Assembly (NCBI GenBank): GCA_018292915.2
Contig: JACVVK020000321.1
Span: forward strand, 740,871-804,870
Origin: Batillaria attramentaria
Lineage: Eukaryota > Mollusca > Gastropoda > Batillariidae
Direction: 5' to 3'
Length of the DNA stretch: 64,000 bases
Part shown: piece by piece, positions 24,801 through 33,067 of the stretch
Layout: each line of letters starts with the position of its first letter
Numbering within the stretch: the stretch's first letter is position 1
Notes under the pieces: model-generated
What the model was told of the DNA's origin: nothing
What the model saw: only the letters and a program-made list of their open reading frames with translations
Database searches by the model: none
Program-made: the position numbers and the translations under genes

Positions 24801-27800
24801 ACTATAGGCACTTTACCCAGTTTATTGCATCAGCTCAAAGCGCCGTGAACTATAGGCACTTTACCCAGTTTATTGCATCGGCTCAAAGCACCGCGAACTG
24901 AACCCACCACGCACGTTCAAGTGATTCACACGCATTCTCTCACACACTGGACATGAACACATTACAATCACGTGGTGCAAATTAAGGGTCAGCTCAGCTA
25001 TATCTGTTTCGGAATTTAGAATTACATTTATTATCAAATTTTGTGGGCTGAACATTACCAAAGCAGAGGGGGAGAAAGCCGGAGTACCCGGAGAGAACCC
25101 CCGATGATCGGCCCGAATGAACGGTGCCGTGTAGAAAAATGAAAAATTCTTTGCCCCGTGCGGTATTTGAACCAGACCTCTCACATTGGTGACAAAGTCC
25201 ATTAACCACCTGACCACCGACCGAAGAATTTAGTTCCAGCACAGCCCAGTGCACACCGTAGTAGCTCATCCGAAATATGGGCGTTACCGTCACTTAAAGT
25301 TGGACTGTATATTTATGCATTTTTGGTTCCAGCACCCGATTGTGGTGGAGCGCATGTACGAGCAAATGGCGCTGGTTGCCTCCAGCATGGCTTTCTCCTG
25401 GTCCAAGTGGAACAGCGCCGTGGACTATGAGAACGTTGTCCTGCAGGGCGCAGAGGCACTTAGTGATGAACCCCTGTTGGAGGTAAGTCATTTACAAAAG
25501 TGTGTCGCTACTTGACATGCATGTGACGCCACAAAACCCTAGATACTACCTTATGACACTCCACTTAAAGTACACCACAACACACCAAACTACACCACAA
25601 CAATGGACGGCTCCACCCTTGTGAATCGAAAGAGTCAAGCCCCCAGAATTCAGCCATTCGCGTGCCACGGCACTATGATCAGCACAACACTTGGCATGGT
25701 CTGGCAGACTTTTTGCCAGACACTACAACAAGGGAAGCACACATAGTTTGATATGACTGAAACATAGGAAGAAAGCAATAAGTACATTGACATCATTTGA
25801 GGAAAAAGACATCATTTGAGGAAAAAGACCATTACGACAATCTCCTTCATCTTGAAATCACCCCTTTTCTCATACACTTATGTCATGGATGTACTGTGTT
25901 TTGCCAATACACTTCAGAGTAAAGGAGCGGGGCTTTGGCCCTGGGGCTTGCCAAGTGGGAACATCTATGCACAAACTACACAATGACCATGATACTAGAC
26001 CGTGCACATTATATCAATCAGACATACATACATCAAAAATATATTGTAGATTTAGTTCAAATATTATTACCCGTCACTCTTCAAGTCAATCCTCTTCCCT
26101 GATGCAGGACTCTTCAAACCAGCGTGTGAGTAAGACAGTAACTGCTTGTATAGTGATGCTATAGATAGCCAGTGCACAATAAAGAGGCTACCGTTTTAGC
26201 TACTGTATGTATACATGTACGAGTATGAGGTGGTGGCCTGTAGTAGTCGGTGATGGCAGGGTTGTGGAGTCTCATTTCTTGGGGGATTGAGTGTGCATCA
26301 TGAGTCCCGTGTGCAAGCCATGTGGTAAAGCATCAGGTCTGCGAATCCTGAGGTACCCGATGTGAATCCCCACTGAGGTGGGCAGGGATTTGACTGGTGA
26401 TTTTTCCTCATCAAATCGGGTCAAATTCTTGTGCAGACTCGTTCACGGTGCCAGTCTTGCCTTTATGTATATACACACCCATGCACAAGTCTCAAGTGTT
26501 CATGTTACATGTAAAAAGCCCATCCCAAATGAGTTGGGTTGCAGAATGGAAAACAAGGACACATCGTGCATGCAGTAAAGAGAGAGAGAAAAAAAGAAAA
26601 CAAGACAGAAAAAGGTGGCGCCATTCTCTGGGGGGAACAGCTGAGAGCTCAAATTTCCCTGACTCCAATATGGGACTATAAGACATACCACATACCAATA
26701 AGCGTTATACACAAGAGCAGTGGGGGAGCACTTGACTGCCATGGTGTCTGTGGCTGTGCACTATGAAATTACTGTAGTATTTTGCTCAAAGTAATGTACA
26801 TTGTATCGATCCTGTAGCAACATTCTGGCTAGAAACATGTATGTATTATGACACATTGTAGTCAGTAGCCAGTGTATGAATCGTACAACATTCTTTGCTC
26901 ACACATGTGTAGTAATGTGGGGATGTGAAGTTAACATTAAAACAGAAAACAGAACAAAACAAAACCACTGCCTCCACCGTCCCCCTTTTCTGAGGGCTCA
27001 AGAAGTAAAGAAAGAAAAAAGAAAAGAAGATGAAAAAGTAACAACAACAACAGCAGCAGCAACAACAACAAACAAACAACAACACCCCCCCCCCCCACAC
27101 ACACACACACTACTATTACAAAAATTTAGCCTACGATCCATTGCTAAACAGATTGGGACTCGAAAAATCTTCTAAACTTAGCAACCAGTCAGCGCTGCCT
27201 AGCTGGTCCTAAGTCCGCAACCAAATAAGGACGTACGCTGTCTGCTCATGACATGTGCCACTTCAGGAACAACATATACGCCGGCCACAGTCACCACAAT
27301 GGTTTCAGATGTTACACTGTGACCCAAGTGACTGATTCTGATGCACATTCTAAGCACCCCAGATGTCGACAGTGATTCTCAACAGACTGAAAGGCGTTTT
27401 GGCAGTATTTATAGCGTAATTTTGGCCGACGGCCCGATCTCATCCAGCCTCTGCACATATTATTTTTGCGCTTTGTCTTATGTTTGTGTTGTCACATGTG
27501 CTCTCCACCTCACTTGTTTTCATTCAAGTTTTGTTTCCCAGGAGGACTGGGGCATGTTCTTGGTGTCCAAGCGGAGGTTTGCCAAACTGAAAATGTCCGA
27601 GTTCGATGAGGAGTTCAGCCAAGAAATGGAAACGGATGTGTCGGTGAGTACCAACTGCAGAACTCTGCTCACTGTATACTGCAACAGATGCTTTACGTTT
27701 TGTCAGGTTTTGTCCAGAAAACAGGTTTAATCGTCTACTTCAGTATACAGATTTAATGTGAAAGGATGTCACAACTGACATGATGCTGAAGGTACAGTAA

Positions 27801-30800
27801 TAAAATTAAAAATAAAAAAAAATTGGGATAGGTATTATTTTCAGTGTTGACAAAATTTGCTACATGTACTTTCACATCAGCATTCTCTGCTCTTCCATTT
27901 CTGTCCCAGCAATGCAACAGTGTGAAAGGTATTAATGGGATCAGATGTTCTGTGGCTGTTAAATGATCTTGAGGAACAGGTCTGAATCCCTGGTTGGTAG
28001 GAATTTGGTTGGATTTTTCCTTTCCAAATTGAGTCAAAATCAAGTGCAGACTTAATTGTTTACTGTGCCTGTCTTGCCCTCATGTACACATGCACGCACA
28101 GATATCAATTAAAGTGTGCTCACTAAAAAGCCTTTCAAAGATGAGTAGGCTGTGGCCGGAAGTATGGAAAACAGAAATACGGCGCACGCACCAGTGAATA
28201 GCAGGGTGAAGGCTTTCACGGATTTTTCCTACTAAGACCTTTACAAACATACTCTTTTGAATGACCTTGACCCATTTCACAAGGGAGCCAAGGAGGATTC
28301 TGCCTCGCTAGTTGCAGCTTGTAAGACTAAAATTGAAGAAAAAAATGAGTATGATGTTGTTGTGTGTATAGCACAAGAGGACAAATACATTACAAGTATT
28401 TACCGCATACTTATAGGAAGTTGTCTTACAGTAGTGCGAGACCTGATCGCTGCTTCGTGCGGTGATGAAAATTTGATTTTGTCCGTGGTGACTGTTTCTT
28501 GCAGCACTCCCAAACTTCAATGAGGCTGACATGAAAATGTACTTGCCCAACCTAAATTTACAAAAAAAATCTCCCGCAAAAGTCAGTGAAGCAACCCCTG
28601 CTTACTGTTTGCAGCTCTCCAACGCAGTCTCCCCTACTTCATCTTGTACTTCCTTGCCTAACTCACCCAGACAGCGACATCTGGTCTGTGAAAAGCACAT
28701 TTCATGCATGGCATGACAGCTGATGCTGCACAGGAACCCTGTCGGCTGGTGAATGTGTGCATGTTGCTGAGCTGAGATTTGATCAGCTAGACCACCTGCA
28801 TCAGCATGATGCAGCACTCTTTAGTTTATTTGAGCATGGATGGCATGCCAGACCTGAAAAGACAATGTGGCTTTTTGGCAGCAGCTCTCAGGATCTCCAG
28901 GCATGTTTGCGGTCACCTGCAAAAAGGGCTTAACTCATTGGCGACCTTGACCGCGCGCCGTGGAATTCCCCGTGACCCAGGCACGGTGTACCTGCATAAA
29001 CCTTGCATACCGGGCGATTTTACATGTAGTATTTTTTATTTTTTTATTTTTTTAAAGATGTCTTCCTCAGATGTTTCCAAATCGTGTTTGGTATGGTTAG
29101 AAAGATAATCATAGGCAACTTTATGGGCCACATCTATGTCTCTGATTGCGCATAGCGGCCACAGTGAGAGTGGAGACAGCATGGGTCGTGGGTATACTTG
29201 GTAACAGCATCCTCACGCATCAGTGACGGGGGTCGATGTGTGTGGTTGGCAACGGTATGCAAGAACTCTGCACAAACGCTGAGTGCGTGATCGTGAAAAA
29301 GTTGAGCACCTCGGAAAAAGAAAAAAAAAAAACCAACCGTCTGACCAGTTATCGATATCAAATCTAACCACCCTCAGAAGTAGCGATCAGACTCTTTAGT
29401 TAGTGTCCAACATCGCACCACCTACACACTTGCACAGTGACAGCATCTCCCTCACTGGCAGTGAGCCAACAGAATGCTTTATGTGATGAGAATCATGAGT
29501 ATCAGCATAGAGTCAGCTAGTGTGGCAGCACTGTCTACCGAGTAGAATCTGAATTTTTGCCGTTTTTCACACAGCCTGTATACACCAGGTGTACAAATGT
29601 ACTGCATTCTGAGCTCAAGTATCATTAAGATCCCCCGCTATTCTGAGTGGACAGACACACTCACAAGCGCAGCTGCTCAAGACCGTAAGATGGCTCCCAT
29701 AAAATGGAACTCAAGCATTTAAGTGGTCCTAAACATTCTGCCGAGTTAATAACACAGGTGATGTGTGGCAAGCTTGTGTGGTGTGCATGTCACCTGGAAG
29801 CGAAAGTGTTAACAATTTCGAAAAATGCTACCATCATATTTCTGATGTTAGCTGCCCGGAGCCCTTTCGTGGTGGAAAAGAACGTTAAACTCCCATACAC
29901 CCACCCGCCCACCCCTGCCTAAAGCCCGTGCGATGACACCAAGCCACCGCCTTCTGGCCATTCTTCTCTTCTTTTTTTTTTCTGTCACAACTCTTTATCG
30001 GCTCCAGTGGTGTTCCTCCCTGGTAATGGGTGGAATCCATGGAGGGCTCGAAAGCTGGAGCAATTTTTATTATGCATGATGATGGAAATGAGGATGATGG
30101 TAAGATGATGCTATGGAGGTCCGTGTGGTTTGGGACTGCGGGACAGGGCTGCATTCCACACTTCATGTCATAAATATCCAATTAACCATGCCCGGGAACT
30201 ACGGCACCTGCGGTGCCGGCCGTATAATCATCCACATCATAAGACGTGTCATACCAAGAGAAGCACTCCCAAAGTTGCGCCGGTGAAGTGGGTGAATCTC
30301 GGCTGTGTGGCAACAGCCTCCCCATTGGGCCCATAGCACAACCAGTCTGCGTAGGAGCCGACCTAGGTAGGAAAAATCCCGTTTGCCTCGGCTGGGACTC
30401 GAATTCGGGTCTCCCAGTCCATGGTCCAAAGTGCTAAGCACTATGCCATGGGGCCGGTTGACTGTTATGAAATTAGTTCTAGCGCTGCAGTGGGATTGAG
30501 ATATTGTTACAGCTGTAGTTGTAGCTCAAGCAGAACGAGTTAATCCAAACCATGGTGTACTAATTCAAATCTTTCTCGATCTTTGTCCTAACAACTGTGA
30601 GTAAGTTATACTGTCCTGGTGGTCAGATTACAGTGAACGTGCTGAAGATGACAACAGAAGAGTTGAAAAAAGCGTTTAACTACCTGGGTAACGTACCCAC
30701 CAGGCTTAAACGCCTTTCGGTGGGTCTGCATCAGCCGCTGTTTGCAGTTTGGGAGAATTTTTTTCCCATCGATTTTGAGTTTTCATATTTTTGGTTGAAA

Positions 30801-32261
30801 ATTCAGTTTGTTTTATTGTGTTGGAGTGGTTTTTGAAGGCGATCAGCGTTCAAACCCATTTTTGTTTTTATATCGGTTTTCCCTCTAGAGTCTTAATATG
30901 TTGTGTTGAATATCGCTCTGTTGTGTTTGAATATTGCTGGTTTTTTTTTGGTTTTGCTTTCTTTTGGTGTTCAGTGTGTTGTTTGTTTTGCTACCTCCTA
31001 TGTCTTCATTTTGTCAAGATGCTTGGGTGGCTACGCTTGCTATACATTTCAACTTCATTTTTTTTTTTTTTTAGATTTTAATTTACATGTATTTATTTAT
31101 TTATTTTTTTTTTGGGGGGGGGGGATAGAATAAGACTGGTTTAGCATAAGAAACGGAACTTGTCTACAACGCAAAGTTAAAAGAGATGGGGACGACTTTT
31201 TTTTTCTATTGGGCGCTTGGTGGTGATAAAAGCAGAATGAGACAGATGACAGTTGTTCAGATGTTCCATGTACTGTACATCTGTCACCTCTGAGGGCGAT
31301 CATGACAGAACACCTGTCCCATGGGTCCCCCCCCCCCCCTCCTCCTATGTAAAAATAATTTTACCAGTGCCAACAGACAGATCAGGCTGGTTCACTTCTG
31401 TGTTTGCGTGCGTGCATGTGTGTGTGTGTTGTGTGCGCATGCACTACTGATCTTTGATAATCTGGGGTTTTTTTCTTGCTTTTTTTTTTTTTTTTTTTCC
31501 CATTTGCCTTTTGTGTGTGCATAGGTATTCATGCTTGGCCTGCTATGGCCAACCTGTGGACCATTGAATATGGAGATTCCATGAGTATATATTTAAAAAA
31601 AAAAAAAAAAAAAAGGGTGGGGATGGGGAGAGGAAAAAGTATACACCATCTTATTTGCTGCCCGCAAGTAATACTGGAGTCACTCTAATTTACACAGAGA
31701 ATAATGCTGCAGAAACTCCATTCCTTGTATGACTAGAGTTACAACAGTGTTAGAGGTACAGCAGTACTATCTCCGGGTGACGAAATAGTACTAACAGTTT
31801 GTACTTTTCTCCATTTAACCCTTTCTACACCGAAACTGCCACTGTACTTCTGGCAACATCTGCCTGGATCCCGTGGTGACATTGCACCATGTGGGTCGAA
31901 TGATTTTGAAGGCGATTTAATTTAGGGGACGTGTTTGCTTAGATGTTGTACTTCACTTTAACATCACCTTCAGCGGGTTGCTTAAGGAACCCGACGGCAG
32001 ACATGTTGGAAAGGGAGGTAAACGGTAAATAAACTGTTTCGACTATGGCCGTAGCTCGGGTGGAATGAGTTAATGGTTCCATTGGAAAACTTGACTCATG
32101 ATGATCTTTGTTTTGTTTCACAGTTCAGGTCTAACCTGTACCACTTCCTGCAAGGCACTGGGAGCGAAGCCGCCAAAGAGCGTGTGCAAGAGACGTCGAT
32201 TGAATTTGTTGACTGTGTGCACCAGCTGCTCAAGGCGACACAAGTTCTCACCTACGCCTGA
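374..32261 (+). CDS. DNAI7: DNAI7 (CASC1/CFAP94) axonemal dynein-associated protein, 21 coding exons
   Basis: The product is a ciliary/flagellar axonemal protein annotated in vertebrates as dynein axonemal intermediate chain 7. I read coding exons at 374-385, 2540-2615, 4049-4140, 5434-5538, 7629-7769, 9042-9122, 9798-9967, 10329-10486, 12461-12591, 13066-13092, 13997-14114, 14790-14933, 15440-15569, 15938-16044, 16788-17017, 19524-19613, 19880-19951, 21855-22187, 25333-25482, 27542-27643 and 32124-32261. All have AG/GT borders and matching phases, giving 2607 nt (868 residues plus stop). The N-terminus is a Lys/Glu-rich coiled coil. Family blocks follow: RCDGSPDP in exon 5, NLSKNPR in exon 7, [18 protein letters not shown] in exon 14, [13 protein letters not shown] in exon 15, AFSWSKWN in exon 19. 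Residues are clearly similar to vertebrate CASC1 throughout. Exons 9-11 encode an acidic Glu/Pro-rich stretch. The first exon is the least certain part. Confidence 0.93.
883..964 (+). repeat. TG then GA compound microsatellite
   Basis: About 60 bases of TG followed by about 22 of GA, in DNAI7 intron 1. Confidence 0.97.
1638..1761 (+). repeat. CA microsatellite
   Basis: CA run of about 124 bases with a few CG/CC interruptions. Confidence 0.97.
2219..2231 (+). promoter_or_regulatory. Perfect RFX X-box match in DNAI7 intron 1
   Basis: GTTGCTTGGTAAC fits the X-box form RYYNYY-N-RRNRAC exactly. RFX factors use such sites to drive ciliary genes. It is about 310 bases upstream of exon 2 and could serve an internal promoter or enhancer. 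A 13-base degenerate match can arise by chance; its place in a ciliary gene raises the odds. Confidence 0.45.
2324..2401 (+). repeat. CA microsatellite
   Basis: Nearly pure CA run, about 78 bases. Confidence 0.97.
2682..2950 (-). mobile_element. SINE family A, 5'-truncated, minus strand
   Basis: The AAT-repeat tail, the hairpin and the 3' half of the body are present; it breaks off at AATTTGGTGGGG, where the core would begin. Confidence 0.82.
4194..4516 (-). mobile_element. 5'-truncated LINE: ORF2 C-terminus with 13-base target duplication
   Basis: On the minus strand the frame reads the usual non-LTR ORF2 tail: [39 protein letters not shown]-type tail follows. AGGGAGACTCATT occurs at 4181-4193 and 4517-4529 as the target duplication. 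The RT and endonuclease are lost by 5' truncation. Confidence 0.88.
4553..4880. other. GC-rich unclassified intronic segment
   Basis: More GC-rich than its surroundings and probably a decayed mobile element. TTGTGTATTG (4718) recurs inverted as CAATACACAA (4793). No ends could be fixed. Confidence 0.3.
4962..5143 (+). repeat. TCTG tetranucleotide-rich tract
   Basis: Imperfect TCTG/CCTG repeats, becoming pure TCTG at 5091-5125. The apparent Cys/Val/Ser-rich reading frames here are artefacts. Confidence 0.9.
5787..7042 (+). repeat. 42-base minisatellite, about 30 units
   Basis: Unit: CACCATCAGTATCACCATGC then ACGCTGACTGTCAAACATCA and TT. Variants cluster: ATCGCC in the first units, GCATCATTCTCC in a middle block, CGCCGACTGTC in later blocks. 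The unit length is a multiple of 3 and lacks stops in two frames, which creates long open frames of about 490 codons. It lies between splice sites of DNAI7 exons 4 and 5, so I read it as intronic, not coding. Confidence 0.95.
7209..7610 (+). mobile_element. SINE family A, full-length copy
   Basis: The tRNA-like head has A box GGTCTAGTGGTGAAG and B box near GTTTTGAGTCCC. The body contains GGGTACTCCAGCTTCCTC; the tail is the GGCGCTTT/AAAGCGCC hairpin followed by an ATT run. The central phrase resembles widely spread SINE core domains such as that of MetaSINEs, from memory. It lies in DNAI7 intron 4. Confidence 0.88.
7911..7945 (+). repeat. Telomere-like interstitial repeat
   Basis: GTTTAGGGTTAGATTTAGGG and then TTAGGTTTAGGGTT are near-copies of TTAGGG, the usual metazoan telomere unit. 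The tract is short (35 bases). Confidence 0.6.
8008..8447. mobile_element. Tc1/mariner-type MITE (TA target)
   Basis: Ends CCGTAAAGTTTGG are exact inverted copies flanked by TA on both sides (8006-8007, 8448-8449). The interior continues with partly matching GCCGCACC/GCGGC stretches. It appears to sit within an older element whose ends carry GGTATAGTTCGC at 7887 and inverted at 8474. Confidence 0.75.
10585..10765 (+). repeat. Duplicated SINE family C tail fragments
   Basis: CACCACTGGAACTGGCAAAA...GTTGGGGCAG plus an A run occurs at 10590-10643 and again at 10709-10765, each followed by CCTAGGTGCTGATGTGTGTG or similar. A roughly 119-base local duplication of a SINE end. Confidence 0.65.
10777..10838 (+). 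repeat. GT microsatellite
   Basis: Pure GT run just left of the hAT-like element. Confidence 0.95.
10857..11207. mobile_element. hAT-like MITE inside a GT repeat
   Basis: Ends AGGGCTTAAAA are inverted copies; flanks GTGTGTGT and GTGTGTGC agree at 7 of 8 bases. An 8-base duplication with short ends fits hAT. Because the target is itself a GT run, the duplication is weak evidence on its own. Confidence 0.65.
11274..11671 (+). mobile_element. SINE family A, full-length copy
   Basis: Intact A box (GGTCTAGTGGTTAAGAG), B box (GGTTCGAGTCCCAC), core and hairpin tail (11610-11647) with ATT repeats. This is the best copy for defining the family. Confidence 0.9.
11976..12446. mobile_element. 471-base TIR element ending 14 bases before a DNAI7 exon
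   Basis: Terminal repeats CAGGGATGTCACTGG are exact and inverted; CTATGT flanks both ends (6 bases). The interior repeats the palindromic theme GGACATTTGTCC several times near both ends. Ends starting CAG fit hAT-like elements, but a 6-base duplication is unusual for those, so I leave the superfamily open. The DNAI7 acceptor is at 12459-12460. Confidence 0.85.
13520..13948. repeat. Fold-back array of degenerate 16-base repeats
   Basis: About a dozen copies near AGTCCTATGTGTCGAT run forward from 13520 to 13692. From 13698 to 13948 the inverse (ATCGACACATAGGACT) recurs with irregular spacers. The axis is at about 13696 (AGTCTTCTCCCAGTAGGACT). It sits in the intron between DNAI7 exons 10 and 11, ending 48 bases before exon 11. 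Confidence 0.85.
15045..15115 (+). repeat. Short repeat tail with covarying hairpin
   Basis: GGCGCATT (15050-15057) pairs with AATGCGCC (15074-15081), followed by CTACAAATACC and an ATT run. It has the shape of the SINE A tail with swapped stem bases. Confidence 0.55.
17109..17519 (-). mobile_element. SINE family A, full-length, minus strand
   Basis: The tail (AAT run, GGCGCTTTACCC) is at the left and the head (inverse of TGGTGGTCTAGTGGTTAAGA) at the right end. The body carries a G-rich expansion at 17348-17378. Confidence 0.88.
17655..18475 (+). other. Possible solo LTR or promoter-like repeat
   Basis: An 820-base stretch of different composition ends in CACCCGGTTACA. It contains CACATAAGTAG (TATA-like) at about 18290 and AATAAA at 18397, followed by a GT/T-rich stretch, as in an R-U5 region. 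A possible left end is TGAGACCGGGTCAT. No target duplication and no second copy are visible, so the borders are uncertain. Confidence 0.35.
18780..19018 (+). mobile_element. SINE family A, copy with internal deletion
   Basis: Head and core are present, then CAACAAAACTTGAAAG runs directly into TTTGGGATAAAGTGCCC and an ATT tail; about 130 bases between are missing. Confidence 0.82.
19103..19347. mobile_element. piggyBac-like MITE with TTAA ends, copy 1
   Basis: TTAACATTTTCAGCCCTG at the left and the inverse of TTAACCCTTTCAGCTCTG at the right give TTAA-bounded inverted ends. Interior: ACGGTCTCGCAGACCC and GATTCCCCTACAGGATGG. A clear second copy lies at 20820. Confidence 0.7.
20148..20636 (-). 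mobile_element. SINE family C, full-length, minus strand
   Basis: Target duplication GTCACATGCAAT / GTCACGTGCAAT at 20136-20147 and 20637-20648. Same body as the 62376 copy. It lies in a DNAI7 intron. Confidence 0.9.
20820..21067. mobile_element. piggyBac-like MITE, copy 2
   Basis: The same interior as copy 1 (TCGCAGACCCTAACAATAAT, AGGGTTTTGTATGC) ends in CTGAAAGGGTTAA. The left TTAA has decayed to TTGA. Having two copies fixes the element's borders. Confidence 0.7.
21425..21812 (-). mobile_element. SINE family C, diverged copy 40 bases before DNAI7 exon 18
   Basis: GTGGGTGGAATCCACGGAGG, GGGACTGTGGGACAGGGCC and the decayed head TGCTAACCAAGTG keep the order of the family but with many changes and deletions. 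Confidence 0.72.
21855..22187 (+). CDS. DNAI7: DNAI7 long Ser/Pro/Lys-rich exon (111 codons) not seen in vertebrate form
   Basis: This exon starts after TTGTTCAG and ends before GTAAGC; phase 0 at both ends makes it a clean cassette. It encodes an N-terminal Pro/Glu/Ser part, a basic Ser/Lys stretch (around [17 protein letters not shown]) and an acidic end. It lies between the VTVQNK block (exon 17) and the [12 protein letters not shown] block (exon 19), which are nearly adjacent in the vertebrate protein as I recall it. I infer a disordered lineage-specific insertion that could be skipped without breaking frame. Confidence 0.8.
22336..22492 (-). mobile_element. SINE family A, 3' fragment, minus strand
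   Basis: Only the tail and the GTGATTCACGTGAG-like part of the body are left, lying in the DNAI7 intron after exon 18. Confidence 0.7.
22493..24340. other. DNAI7 intron 18, unique part
   Basis: No gene or repeat family recognised; contains a poly(G) run (23185-23211), a G/T-rich tract to 23460 and otherwise AT-rich unique sequence. Confidence 0.5.
24431..24900. repeat. 48-base tandem repeat made from the SINE hairpin, six units
   Basis: CTTTACCCAGTTTATTGCAT followed by CGGCTCAAAGC recurs at exact 48-base spacing, with unit marks CTATAGG at 24471, 24519, 24706, 24754, 24802 and 24850. The break between 24519 and 24706 is the nested SINE. Confidence 0.9.
24527..24701 (-). mobile_element. SINE family B, intact 175-base copy
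   Basis: On the minus strand: head GCCGGGGTGGTCGAATGGTA, B box GAGTTCGATCCCGGC, body GGGGCCAAATATTTGTGCTGG, end CACCCACCCACCC. The target duplication CGAACTATAGGC stands at 24515-24526 and 24702-24713. Confidence 0.92.
26297..26590 (+). mobile_element. SINE-like repeat family D, copy 1
   Basis: GATTTTTCCTCATCAAATCG, GTCAAATTCTTGTGCAGACT and AAAACAAGGACACATCGTGC are shared in order with 27905-28200. The start (AAGCCATGTGGTAAAGCATC) looks like a decayed tRNA head. Confidence 0.6.
27905..28200 (+). mobile_element. SINE-like repeat family D, copy 2
   Basis: Diverged from copy 1 but with the same order of blocks (GATTTTTCCTTTCCAAATTG, AAGTGCAGACTTAATTG, AAAAAGCCTTTCAAAGATGA, ATACGGCGCACGCACC). 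Confidence 0.55.
28201..29969. other. DNAI7 last intron, mostly unique sequence
   Basis: No coding exon recognised. TTAACTCATTGG at 28931 and an inverted counterpart (GAGTTAATCC) near 30537 could bound an old TTAA-type element into which the family C SINE later inserted; this is weak. A family B SINE end lies at 29850-29925. Confidence 0.35.
29970..30458 (-). mobile_element. SINE family C, minus strand
   Basis: Body and head are clear (CATGATGATGGAAATGAGGA, GGCCGGT at the right end). I could not define a target duplication. It lies in the last DNAI7 intron. Confidence 0.82.
31815..32073. mobile_element. Possible TTAA-bounded MITE before the last DNAI7 exon
   Basis: TTAACCCTTTCTACACCG at the left and the inverse of TTAACTCATTCCACCCG at the right resemble the TTAA ends above, but the interior differs. 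It stops 50 bases upstream of the final coding exon. Confidence 0.45.
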
Positions 32262-32755
32262 AGTTGCTGCAGTGTTGTGCTGAACGTTGGAACACAGAAC
32301 TGTTGTTTTTGATCATCACTTCTTTACAACCGTATATATTCATCCGTTTACATGTGACGCACAAATTTGACGTTTTATGTTACAGGTTTCTGTAGCAGAC
32401 TTAAAATCTACAGACTTTTTTTTCTGTATGGACTTCCATCTTCCACAGATATTTTTTGTTTGTTGTTTTTCCAAATGTTGTGCGTGCAGTTTGTTTCTGT
32501 GATACTGAGCAGAATTTATGGACAGAAAATTAAATGGAATTGCTCAAGGTTTGCTTTGTCATTTCCCACCTGATGGGTTTACAGGAAACCGACTTTCTAC
32601 CTTACTTTGCCAAGATTCATTCTGGTACATGTATTCTGTACCATCTAAACTCTCTCTCCATCTCTCTCTCCCGTACAACACAACAGACACTGTGTTGAGT
32701 AACACATCACAATTCATTTATCTCACTACAATCTGACAACAAAAAAATGCTTCAA

Positions 32756-32761
32756 TTTATT
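32756..32761 (-). terminator. Candidate poly(A) signal of NDUFA9
   Basis: On the minus strand AATAAA lies about 310 bases beyond the NDUFA9 stop. Together with the plus-strand signal at 32973, it predicts that the two convergent transcripts overlap by about 200 bases. Confidence 0.45.
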
Positions 32762-32972
32762 TTATGTACAAACTACCAACATGACACTGAATTCTCAGCA
32801 GTCATGTTCGCCACAAACATCAGATGATTATACCAAACTGCTGTTATCCGACACCTCCTCTTGTTTTCAGTTCCTGCCTTTGACTGTTACGTTTTTCACA
32901 CATACGCTTCATGTTGACAAACTGTGGCTCCTTACTGAAACGCTGATCACAGATCCTCCTACATTTGAGCAG

Positions 32973-32978
32973 AATAAA
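32973..32978 (+). terminator. Candidate poly(A) signal of DNAI7
   Basis: AATAAA lies 712 bases after the DNAI7 stop codon and about 90 bases before the end of the opposing NDUFA9 reading frame. If used, the DNAI7 3' UTR would be about 0.7 kb and cover most of the interval between the two genes. Confidence 0.5.
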
Positions 32979-33067
32979 GCACGCTCAGAACCCTTGCTAC
33001 AGTTTTAGAAAACTGGTTGCCATATCTGTCGAAATTCCCTCCGCAGCATCAAGTGGTTTTTTTTTTT

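Larger units (their letters stand above)
24394..25223 (-). mobile_element. SINE family A with amplified tail and a nested SINE
   Basis: A full-length family A copy (head at the right end near 25200) has its 3' hairpin module repeated in 48-base units. A 175-base family B SINE interrupts the array. A 48-base near-identical sequence flanks the whole (24341-24388 and 25224-25271). Confidence 0.88.

Noticed and set aside
28932..30543. 1.6-kb TTAA-bounded element
   Set aside because: The end similarity is limited to TTAACTC; too weak to call as a feature.
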